Positions 6,481 through 13,302 of a stretch of 13,335 bases of DNA are shown in pieces (the first letter of the stretch is position 1; the number at the start of each line of letters is the position of its first letter). The stretch is taken from assembly GCA_029978815.1 (NCBI GenBank), contig JAPOIQ010000007.1, forward strand, positions 1-13,335. Reading direction: 5' to 3'. The notes under the pieces were generated by a model. It did not search any database and was not told the DNA's origin. It saw only the letters and a program-made list of their open reading frames with translations. Origin of the DNA: a bacterium. Its GTDB lineage: Bacteria > Actinomycetota > Acidimicrobiia > Acidimicrobiales > Ilumatobacteraceae. A program made the position numbers and the translations under genes.

Positions 6481-7016
6481 GCATTTTCCCGATCGAGAAC
6501 CCATCGCCTGAGGTGGCGGAGTTTATTGATCGTGCCGGCCTCAAGGGTCCGAACGGAAAGCCGATCAACATCTTTGGGACACTTGCGCATCACCCCGATC
6601 TTCTCCGACGTTGGATGGTCTTTGCGGGACACATCATGGCGAAAAACACGTTGTCGCCACGAGATCGTGAGATTTTGATTCTGCGGGCCGGTGTTCGCTG
6701 CGGGTCACGTTACGAGTTTGCTCAGCACGCCCAAATCGCAAAAGATTGTGACCTTTCTGACGACGACATTGAAGCAACGAAAGGCCCCGTGGAGGACTGG
6801 CCCGGAACCGAGTTGGAAAAAGCGCTGCTCTCTGCAGCAGATGAATTGCACGCTCGTCAGCGCATCGACGACCCGACGTGGTCAACGTTGGCGGAGGCGT
6901 ACAGCACCGAACAACTTCTCGACATCGTGTTCACCGTCGGCCAGTACACCCTTGTCTCAATGCTTCTGAACACCGCTGGCGTGGTTGTCGATGACGGGAT
7001 TCCCGACCTTCTATGA
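6462..7016 (+). CDS. Carboxymuconolactone decarboxylase (CMD) family protein
   Basis: A 184-residue all-helical protein of the CMD/AhpD superfamily. Family features are the NIFGTLAHHPDLLRRW segment (36-51), LSPRDREILILRAGVRCGSRYEFAQH (64-89) and the C-terminal LDIVFTVGQYTLVSMLLN (153-170). The CxxC-x3-His redox motif of AhpD peroxidases is not conserved: the matching positions are Ser82, Glu85 and His89. A disulfide-based peroxidase role is therefore unlikely; Glu and His suggest a decarboxylase- or lyase-like activity, with substrate unknown. The ATG at 6462 was chosen because family similarity begins near residue 6 and no other start lies before residue 18. It is unusual in starting inside a hairpin loop and ending inside another. 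Its promoter may be that of tRNA-Cys or lie among the hairpins. Confidence 0.9.
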   Translation: MTGDSPRIFPIENPSPEVAEFIDRAGLKGPNGKPINIFGTLAHHPDLLRRWMVFAGHIMAKNTLSPRDREILILRAGVRCGSRYEFAQHAQIAKDCDLSDDDIEATKGPVEDWPGTELEKALLSAADELHARQRIDDPTWSTLAEAYSTEQLLDIVFTVGQYTLVSMLLNTAGVVVDDGIPDLL

Positions 7017-7030
7017 CCCCGAAGGTCGGG
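7002..7030 (+). terminator. 10-bp hairpin spanning the CMD gene stop codon
   Basis: CCCGACCTTC (7002-7011) pairs perfectly with GAAGGTCGGG (7021-7030) around a 9-base loop that contains the TGA stop (7014-7016). There is no T-run downstream. Position and stem strength suggest transcription termination or 3' end protection for the CMD message before phoH. Confidence 0.5.
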
Positions 7031-7153
7031 TCGGCGGCAAGACCAAGTCGATTCCAGTCGCAGGATGCTGCGCTGACCCGCTACCGTTATCCCATCGGTT
7101 GCTGTGGATAGCAGTAATCGAAGAAAATCCGAACCACAGATGAACACCACCGA
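7031..7153 (+). promoter_or_regulatory. Leader region of the phoH operon with a short open frame
   Basis: This 123-base gap must hold the promoter of phoH-ybeY-CNNM if the hairpin at 7002-7030 terminates. It has an imperfect dyad, GTTATCC (7086-7092) with GGATAGC (7106-7112), and no clear -35/-10 pair. A small frame ends in TGA at 7155-7157, overlapping the phoH ATG as ATGA. It has an ATG at 7140 (five codons, MNTTE) or a GTG at 7104 (eighteen codons). No ribosome site precedes phoH itself, so re-initiation after this leader frame is possible. Confidence 0.35.
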
Positions 7154-8107
7154 ATGACATCCACAGATGCCCTCACCAGGGTTGTTGTGCCCGGCCAGCA
7201 CCTTCTTGCGCCGCTGTGTGGCCCACGGGATGTCAATGTCCGTTCGGTTGAATCTGCATTTCCTGCAGCCTCAATCCAGATGCGCGGCGATGAGATTCTG
7301 ATCCGCGGTCCCGAATCTGACCGTGTTGGCCGATTGTTCGAGGAACTTATTGCGCTGATTGAACGCGGGCAAGAACTTGATGATGTAACCCTCGGTCGAG
7401 TAATTCAGATGGTCCAAGCTGATGAGCGGCCCTCTGAGGTGCTCACCCACCAGGTCCTCAGAGGTTCCCGTGGTCGTCATGTACGACCGAAGACTGCTGG
7501 TCAGAAGCGGTATGTCGATGCCATTGAGCGCAATGTCATCACATTCGGTATCGGCCCTGCTGGCACTGGAAAGAGCTGGCTCGCAATGGCGATGGCGGTG
7601 AAGGCCCTGCAGGCAAAGGAAGTGCAGCGAATCATCCTGACTCGACCGGCAGTCGAGGCAGGAGAGCGCCTTGGCTTTTTGCCGGGCGACCTCATGGCAA
7701 AGATCGATCCGTATCTCAGGCCGCTCTACGACGCCCTTTACGACATGATCGACACCGAAGGAGCCCAGAAACTCCTCGAGCGTGGTGTCGTCGAAGTCGC
7801 TCCGCTTGCATTTATGCGTGGTCGAACGCTGAACAACTCATTCATCATTCTTGACGAAGCCCAAAACACGACTCCAGAGCAAATGAAGATGTTTCTCACC
7901 CGAATTGGATTTGGCTCGAAAGTTGTGGTGACGGGTGATGCAACGCAGGTTGACGTCCCGGATGGCCGCAGTGGGCTCAGCGGGCTGCAGCACGTTCTCG
8001 ACGGAATCGATGGCCTCGAATTTGTTCGATTGGGTGCAGGTGACGTTGTGCGGCACCGAATTGTCGCCGACATTGTTGCGGCTTATGAAGAACGGACGTC
8101 TTCGTGA
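7154..8107 (+). CDS. phoH: PhoH-like ATPase
   Basis: A 317-residue cytoplasmic P-loop protein of normal PhoH length. The N-terminal part (1-110) holds a small KH-like domain; the ATPase domain has Walker A GPAGTGKS (134-141), the LTRPAVEAGERLGFLPGDL signature (162-180), Walker B IILDEAQN (231-238), and the TGDATQVD motif (260-267) followed by the late motif GDVVRH (296-301). PhoH proteins are thought to act in RNA metabolism; the conserved link with YbeY supports a role in RNA or ribosome quality control. The ATG at 7154 overlaps the stop of a short leader frame. Its last four bases overlap the GTG start of ybeY, so the two are probably translated together. Confidence 0.95.
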   Translation: MTSTDALTRVVVPGQHLLAPLCGPRDVNVRSVESAFPAASIQMRGDEILIRGPESDRVGRLFEELIALIERGQELDDVTLGRVIQMVQADERPSEVLTHQVLRGSRGRHVRPKTAGQKRYVDAIERNVITFGIGPAGTGKSWLAMAMAVKALQAKEVQRIILTRPAVEAGERLGFLPGDLMAKIDPYLRPLYDALYDMIDTEGAQKLLERGVVEVAPLAFMRGRTLNNSFIILDEAQNTTPEQMKMFLTRIGFGSKVVVTGDATQVDVPDGRSGLSGLQHVLDGIDGLEFVRLGAGDVVRHRIVADIVAAYEERTSS

Positions 8108-8640
8108 AGGAGCCGTCAAGTCCCACCGACGGCAACCCCAATGAAGTGGTTGTCGTCACCGAGAATGCGCAGGATGAGGTCGAGATCGACCTTGCGCGCT
8201 GGGGTGCTCTTGCAGAGGATGTCCTCAACGCAGAGGGAGTAACCGGAGAACTCACGCTCACCTTTGTTGGTGTGGCTGACATCCGTGAACTCAAGATCGA
8301 ACATTTTGGCGAGGCCGGTGATTACCCGACCGATGTTCTTTCATTTCCCCTTGATGATGGGATGCCTGTGGCCGATGGAATTCCCCAGTTGCTCGGCGAT
8401 GTTGTGGTGTGCCCTGCGGTGGCAAAGCAGCAAGCACCTTCGCATGCCGGCAGTGTCGATGATGAGATCGCCCTACTTGTCGTCCATGGAATCCTTCATA
8501 TTCTCGGATTTGATAATGCGACTGCAGGAGAGCAAACAGAAATGCAGGCCCGTGAGCGTAAGCACCTGATGAACTTCTTCTGGCATGGCGAGGCGCCCGA
8601 CGGATTTAGTTTTGATCACCGCGCAGAGGTTGGCTCATGA
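8104..8640 (+). CDS. ybeY: YbeY-type endoribonuclease with altered zinc motif
   Basis: YbeY is a zinc-dependent single-strand RNase involved in 16S rRNA maturation and ribosome quality control. This 178-residue copy has the family hallmarks PTDVLSFPLDD (75-85), the LLGDVVVCP strand (96-104) and VVHGILHILGFDN (126-138), followed by an Arg/Glu-rich helix (EQTEMQARERKHL). The signature is normally HGxLHxxGxDH with three His zinc ligands. Here His128 and His132 are present but the third is Asn138 (AAT instead of CAT/CAC). The Arg usually found before PTDVLSF is also absent, though that site varies in actinobacteria. The GTG start overlaps the phoH stop by four bases, and its TGA overlaps the next ATG by four. 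Family is firm; activity may be changed. Confidence 0.93.
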   Translation: MKEPSSPTDGNPNEVVVVTENAQDEVEIDLARWGALAEDVLNAEGVTGELTLTFVGVADIRELKIEHFGEAGDYPTDVLSFPLDDGMPVADGIPQLLGDVVVCPAVAKQQAPSHAGSVDDEIALLVVHGILHILGFDNATAGEQTEMQARERKHLMNFFWHGEAPDGFSFDHRAEVGS

Positions 8641-9932
8641 CCGGCGCAAATCTTGTGATGCTTGTCGTCATCTTGCTGTTGCTCGTCGTGCTCATCTTCC
8701 TTGCAATTGCCGAGATGGGTCTCTCAAAAATGACCAAGCCTCGTGCGGCGGCGATCACCGAGAACAAGCCTCGAATTGAACCAAGTTTGACTGCGATCGT
8801 CGAGAACCCAGAAGGGTGGATCAATCCGCTGCTGCTGATGGTCAACGTTTGTCAGACAGTGCAGGCAACCCTCACAGGTATCGTCGCCGGGAACCTCTTC
8901 GGGGGTGTTGGTGTAGCGGTTGGTGTCACGTTGAACGTCGTTGTCTTCTTCGTGCTCGCCGAAGCAGTTCCAAAGACCTATGCCGTACTCAACCCTGATC
9001 GCGCCGCCCTATTAGCTGCTCGCCCGATACGAGCGCTGACAGCGTTTCCTCCACTCAGGATGATTTCTGCCGCCCTCATTGGCCTGACCAACGTGATCGT
9101 GAAAGGCCGAGGGCTTGAAAGCGGACCATTCGTCAGCGAACAAGAATTCTTGGGGATCGTTGAAGCCGCAGCCGAGGACGAGGTGATCGAACATGAAGAA
9201 CGTGAACTCATTGAGTCGATTATTGAATTCGGTGACACTGTCGCGCGTGAAGTGATGGTCCCTCGTCCTGACATGGTGATCGTTGCGAATACTGCGACGA
9301 TCACTGACGCGCTGAACCTCGGTATTGCACATGGGTTCAGCCGGTTGCCAGTCTCGGGAAGCGACGAAGACGACATTGTCGGGCTCGCATTCACGAAGGA
9401 CCTCATGCGTGCCGAGCGGGAAGGCAGAGGCGACTTGCCGGTGCTGGATCTTGCTCGGGATGTGATGTTTATTCCCGAAAACAAGCCGGTTGCTCGTCTT
9501 ATGCGAGAGATGCAAGACGGCAAGTTCCATCTTGCCATCGTCGCTGATGAATATGGCGATATTGCTGGGCTTGTGACCTTAGAAGATTGCCTCGAGGAGC
9601 TTGTCGGCGAGATCGTCGATGAGTACGACGCCGAGGAGAGCGAAATCGAGAGGCTCGATGATGGCTCTTTGCTCGTTGACGGTGGTCTCAATATCGAAGA
9701 TCTTGCCGACGAACTCGGTGTCGAGATTCCGCACGTCGACTTCGACAGTGTCGGAGGGTTTGTGTTCTCGTCGCTTGAACGAGTTCCTGAACCAGGTGAT
9801 GTTGTCGACTTTGAGGGGTTTACCTTTGTCGCTGAATCGGTTGAGGGCAGACGGGTTCGACGCGTTCGCATCACTCCGATCTTGGTCGACGGCACCGACA
9901 CGCAGTCGTCTGCCGGCGGGTCATCCGACTAA
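8637..9932 (+). CDS. CNNM/CBS/CorC-domain membrane protein (HlyC/CorC family)
   Basis: A 431-residue membrane protein with three parts. The N-terminal CNNM (DUF21) domain (1-150) has about four hydrophobic helices (6-25, 63-88, 92-112, 133-155) and the AEAVPKTYA motif (108-116). A pair of CBS domains follows (about 205-330), with VMVPRPDM and DEYGDIAGLVTLEDCLEELVGE. The C-terminal transporter-associated domain ends near 410, then a Ser/Gly-rich tail. Relatives are linked to magnesium or cobalt efflux; the CBS pair probably binds a nucleotide. The ATG overlaps the ybeY stop by four bases, completing the phoH-ybeY-CNNM operon seen widely in bacteria. The GTPase gene era, which often follows in actinobacteria, is not next. 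Confidence 0.94.
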   Translation: MTGANLVMLVVILLLLVVLIFLAIAEMGLSKMTKPRAAAITENKPRIEPSLTAIVENPEGWINPLLLMVNVCQTVQATLTGIVAGNLFGGVGVAVGVTLNVVVFFVLAEAVPKTYAVLNPDRAALLAARPIRALTAFPPLRMISAALIGLTNVIVKGRGLESGPFVSEQEFLGIVEAAAEDEVIEHEERELIESIIEFGDTVAREVMVPRPDMVIVANTATITDALNLGIAHGFSRLPVSGSDEDDIVGLAFTKDLMRAEREGRGDLPVLDLARDVMFIPENKPVARLMREMQDGKFHLAIVADEYGDIAGLVTLEDCLEELVGEIVDEYDAEESEIERLDDGSLLVDGGLNIEDLADELGVEIPHVDFDSVGGFVFSSLERVPEPGDVVDFEGFTFVAESVEGRRVRRVRITPILVDGTDTQSSAGGSSD

Positions 9933-9966
9933 CAGGCCAACTCCATCATTCAAGTAAGTTCTCGCT

Positions 9967-10716
9967 ATGGACGTATCACTTGAGGGAAAAGTCGCGCTTG
10001 TTACAGGAGCATCACGAGGTATTGGTCAAGCGGTAGCGGCGACAATGGCCGCATCGGGAGCCAAGGTCATGCTTACCTCACGCAAGCTTGACCAGTTGAA
10101 AGAAGTGCAGGCCGGAATGGATGGCGAGGTTGATGTCATCGCCTCCCATGTCGGTGACGCTGATTCTGGAGAGAAGACAGTTGCCGCAACGATTGAGCGA
10201 TTTGGTTCGCTTGACATTTTGGTGAATAACGCAGGGACGAACCCCTATTACGGCCCGGTGCTGGAGGTCGACCAAGCTCGTTGGGACAAGACCTTTGAAG
10301 TCAATCTTCGAGGCCCGGTGTTCTGGTCCGCGGCCGCCCACAGAGCTGCTTTTGCCAAGAAGCCCGGGGTCATCATCAATATGGCGTCGGTGGGTGGTCT
10401 TCGGTCAGGGCCGCATCTTGGCGTGTACAACCTGACGAAAGCGGCTCTTATTCACCTCACAAAACAGCTTGCTGGTGAAATTGGACCGACGAGGGTTCTC
10501 GGTATCGCTCCAGGTCTCGTCGTGACCGATTTTGCTCAAGTGCTCGTCGACAATTTCGGCGACAAATTGGCGAAGGAACTTCCCGTTCGACGACTCGGTG
10601 AACCTCAAGACATCGCAAACCTTGCGACGTTCCTTGCATCAGATCTTGCGTCGTGGATTACCGGTGAAACCTACGTCATTGACGGTGGAGCTGGCGTGAA
10701 AGACGCTGCCGGCTGA
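9967..10716 (+). CDS. Short-chain dehydrogenase/reductase (SDR)
   Basis: A 249-residue classical SDR of normal length. It has the nucleotide-binding TGASRGIG (13-20), the NNAG motif (87-90), and the catalytic tetrad Asn113, Ser141, Tyr154 and Lys158 (MASVGG and GVYNLTK). The C-terminus has the usual IDGGAG. Arg39 and Lys40 in TSRK after the second strand suggest NADP(H) preference, an inference. It resembles FabG-type 3-oxoacyl reductases and also many unspecific alcohol dehydrogenases, so the substrate is not assigned. The ATG is 34 bases after the CNNM gene and has no good ribosome site. TAAGTT at 9955-9960 could be a -10 for its own leaderless transcript. Its TGA directly abuts the menE stop on the other strand. 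Confidence 0.93.
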   Translation: MDVSLEGKVALVTGASRGIGQAVAATMAASGAKVMLTSRKLDQLKEVQAGMDGEVDVIASHVGDADSGEKTVAATIERFGSLDILVNNAGTNPYYGPVLEVDQARWDKTFEVNLRGPVFWSAAAHRAAFAKKPGVIINMASVGGLRSGPHLGVYNLTKAALIHLTKQLAGEIGPTRVLGIAPGLVVTDFAQVLVDNFGDKLAKELPVRRLGEPQDIANLATFLASDLASWITGETYVIDGGAGVKDAAG

Positions 10717-11817
10717 TCAGAATGAGGCCGGAAGTTTGTTGCGGCGAACTTTGCCGAGAGCGGTACGAGGGATCGCAGTCACTCGCTGGAGCCGCCGGGG
10801 GAGCGCATAACCGGGAAGTTGATCTCGGCAAAAGTCCCTGAGATCATCGAGGTCGAGGTCGTTGCGATCTGTCACGACGAGTGCGGTAACGACCTGGCCC
10901 CATTCGATGTCTTGCACTCCGATCACAGCGACATCTACGACATCTGGATGCAGGATGAGTTGACGTTCAACATCTTCGGGCCAGACTTTTTCGCCACCAG
11001 AGTTAATGACATCGCCTCGTCGCCCCTCGACATGCAGACTTCCGTCATCGCGCAGCACCCCAAGGTCGCCAGTAGGTAGCCAGCCATCGGTCGTGAGAGG
11101 AGAGGTGCCATCGCGGTAGCAGCGAAGCAGGGTTGGGCTCTTGAGGTAGACCTCTCCCTCTCGGATCTCGATCGACACACCGTCGAGCGGCATCCCGTTG
11201 TAGACCACGCCACTACCCGTTTCGGTGAGCCCATAGGTCGCCACGCAATGCGCCGGACGGTCGGCTGGCGGTCGGGCACCCCCGAGCACGATACATCGGA
11301 ACCGTGATGCGTCGATGCGTTGAAGAGCCGTGCTCACCAACGAAACGAGGGTGGCATCAGAGTTATCGACGGTGGCCGCATCGAACCCATTGATCACAGT
11401 GAGTGCGGTGCCAGTGATGAGCGACCGGGTAATGACTGAGAGTCCTCCGATATGGGCGAGCGGAAGGCACGCAAGCCAGTGGTCATTTGTGGTTACCTTG
11501 AGTCGGGCAGACGTCGCCCTCGCAGACGCCTCGAGAGATGAATGGGTGAGCACTGCACCCTTTGGAGGTCCCGATGACCCACTCGTGGCGATAACGATGG
11601 CATCGCCGGGTTCCACAGGTTGGCCGTCATTGAGCGTGGACTCTCCATCTTCTGAGATGATGGTTGCCACCCCGAATCGTTTGAGAAGCGACCGCTGGGC
11701 GTTGAGAGGTAGACGGCGGTCGAGAGGGAACACCGCGTCTCCACGCTCCCATACTTGCTGTAAGGCGTGAACGAACTCCGGAGAGCCAGGAAGGTCAAGT
11801 GCGGTGAGTTTGGGCAT
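10717..11817 (-). CDS. menE: o-Succinylbenzoate-CoA ligase
   Basis: MenE activates o-succinylbenzoate with ATP and CoA in menaquinone synthesis. The 366-residue protein is short next to MenE of about 450 residues in other bacteria, as is typical for actinobacterial MenE, which lacks much of the N-terminal region. AMP-forming ligase motifs are in order: P-loop ATSGSSGPPKGAV (77-89), YGLTETG (195-201), TGDLG (249-253), GRRGDVINSGGEKVWPEDVE (265-284), and RTALGKVRR (351-359) with the catalytic Lys356. menE rather than a general acyl-CoA ligase is favoured because menA is divergent next to it and a menH fragment follows. The ATG at 11817 has no clear ribosome site. Its stop abuts the SDR stop (TGATCA at 10714-10719). 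Confidence 0.9.
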   Translation of the reverse strand: MPKLTALDLPGSPEFVHALQQVWERGDAVFPLDRRLPLNAQRSLLKRFGVATIISEDGESTLNDGQPVEPGDAIVIATSGSSGPPKGAVLTHSSLEASARATSARLKVTTNDHWLACLPLAHIGGLSVITRSLITGTALTVINGFDAATVDNSDATLVSLVSTALQRIDASRFRCIVLGGARPPADRPAHCVATYGLTETGSGVVYNGMPLDGVSIEIREGEVYLKSPTLLRCYRDGTSPLTTDGWLPTGDLGVLRDDGSLHVEGRRGDVINSGGEKVWPEDVERQLILHPDVVDVAVIGVQDIEWGQVVTALVVTDRNDLDLDDLRDFCRDQLPGYALPRRLQRVTAIPRTALGKVRRNKLPASF

Positions 11818-11852
11818 TGTCCGAGCGAGTTGAAGTTGTGAACGGGAGGTTC

Positions 11853-12755
11853 ATGCACCATCATTGCCGATGTATGACCGGGACGCCATCAATACGCATG
11901 TGGATTGCTGGAGCCCGCCCCCGTACTCTTCCGGCGGCTGTTGTTCCTGTCGCAGTTGGTGCAGCGGTGGCAATTGATGCATCACGTTGGTCGGCGGTGT
12001 CGTGGGCTGGTGTGCTTCTTGCGCTGCTTGTAAGTCTCTTCTTGCAGATCGGCGTGAACTACGCAAATGACTATTCCGACGGTATTCGAGGAACTGACGA
12101 TGTTCGAGTTGGCCCCTTGCGGTTGGTTGCATCGGGATCCGCCTCGCCGAGTCAGGTTCGGGCTGCTGCGCTGTTGAGCCTTGGGCTTGCCGCTCTCGCT
12201 GGTTTGTTGTTGGCCTTGATGACATCTTGGTGGCTGATCGCTGTCGGCTTGTCGGCGTTGCTCGCGGCATGGGGTTACACCGGTGGTCCAAAGCCCTACG
12301 GCTATCTCGGACTTGGAGAGATCTTCGTCTTTGTCTTCTTTGGACTCGTTGCGACTGTAGGGACGACGTTTGTCGCAATCGAGGAACTTCCCTGGCGTTC
12401 GTGGGTGGCGGGCACAGGTGTCGGTGCTCTCGCATGTGCGCTCCTAGTGGTGAACAATCTTCGAGATTTACCAACTGATGCAGAGGTCGGCAAGAAGACT
12501 CTGGCAGTTCGGCTTGGCGATCGTGCCACGCGAATCTTTTATGTATCTCTTGTCGGTCTTTCGTGTCTCACAGCGCTTGGAATGCGTGATGTGGGCGCTC
12601 TTATTGCGCTGTGTGTCGTAGGGCCCGCGCTTCCGGTGATCAAGAGGATTCAGCAAGGCGCGTCGGGAGGTGAACTCATTCCTGTGCTTGGAGCGACCGG
12701 GCGTTTGCAATTGATGTTCGGAGTATTGCTGAGTGCAGGGCTGGTCATTCTGTAG
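11853..12755 (+). CDS. menA: 1,4-Dihydroxy-2-naphthoate polyprenyltransferase
   Basis: MenA is a UbiA-type membrane prenyltransferase that joins a polyprenyl chain to 1,4-dihydroxy-2-naphthoate, the last but one step to menaquinone. The product has about eight or nine hydrophobic helices and both aspartate-rich motifs: NYANDYSDGIRGTDD (69-83) and NNLRDLPTDAEVGKKTLAVR (201-220). The N-terminal WIAGARPRTLPAAVVPV is typical of actinobacterial MenA. Start choice is uncertain. ATG 11853 has GGGAGG three bases before it, a short gap; ATG 11874 removes the odd MHHHCRC stretch and leaves 293 residues; a TTG at 11817 is unlikely. It is divergent from menE, with only 35 bases between start codons, so promoters must overlap or lie inside the neighbour. 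Confidence 0.92.
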   Translation: MHHHCRCMTGTPSIRMWIAGARPRTLPAAVVPVAVGAAVAIDASRWSAVSWAGVLLALLVSLFLQIGVNYANDYSDGIRGTDDVRVGPLRLVASGSASPSQVRAAALLSLGLAALAGLLLALMTSWWLIAVGLSALLAAWGYTGGPKPYGYLGLGEIFVFVFFGLVATVGTTFVAIEELPWRSWVAGTGVGALACALLVVNNLRDLPTDAEVGKKTLAVRLGDRATRIFYVSLVGLSCLTALGMRDVGALIALCVVGPALPVIKRIQQGASGGELIPVLGATGRLQLMFGVLLSAGLVIL

Positions 12756-12786
12756 TTCTCTGACCTTCACTTGGTTGCACGCCCGA

Positions 12787-13302
12787 TTAGGTGTTACCTC
12801 GTGTGAATACCCACTCGGCAACTGTCTCGGAAAATTGCTGAGGCTGTTCGAGGTGAACTGCGTGTCCGGTCTGCGGGATCACCTCAAGAGATGATTCTGG
12901 AATGGTGTTGGCGAGACGTTCGCCGAGCGCACTGAACTTCAGGTCTTGTTCGCCAGTCACGATGAGCGTTGGGACACGTATGTTGTCCAGTCGATCCCAA
13001 AGTGGTTCTTGACGGCCGGTCCCCGCCTGGCGCAGAGACTCTGCAAGACCGACACCGCTATTGAGTTTCCGGGCGGCAAGATCTTCAGCGGTCGGTCGAA
13101 GGTTGGCGAACATTGGGAGCGACATCCACCGGTCGAGAAATGCTGGAACACCTTCCTGCTCAATGCTGTCAGCAAGAGCATCATCGGCTGCTTTGCGTTC
13201 GTTGCGCTCCAATGCGAGATCAAGGCCTGCCGTTGTGCTGACGAGGACGAGGCCTTTGACAACACGGGCGTGCTTAACGTCTCTGCTGGTTAAACGGGGT
13301 CG
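12787..13302 (-). pseudogene. menH: menH C-terminal half, 5' part missing
   Basis: The reading frame matches the C-terminal half of MenH (SHCHC synthase), an alpha/beta hydrolase of menaquinone synthesis. Visible parts are VVKGLVLVSTTAG just before the first possible start, the helical cap with KAADDALADSIEQEG, then TGEQD with the catalytic Asp, and TGHAVHLEQP with the catalytic His. The N-terminal half, with the GxSMGG nucleophile elbow, is not there: going upstream the frame meets TGA at 13303-13305, and neither other frame to the window edge shows MenH-like sequence. The first start codon in frame is a TTG at 13212, giving 141 residues against about 250 for MenH. As it stands the product could not be an active MenH. 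Causes could be a real truncation, a rearrangement, or a chimeric sequence end. Confidence 0.72.

Noticed and set aside
8978..9901. 307-codon antisense frame opposite the CNNM/CBS gene
   Set aside because: Its product is a Ser/Arg/Thr-rich mirror of the real gene's codons with no domain; the plus-strand protein is a clear family member.
11851..12474. 207-codon frame opposite menA
   Set aside because: Gln/Arg-rich low-complexity translation caused by the complementary codon pattern of menA.
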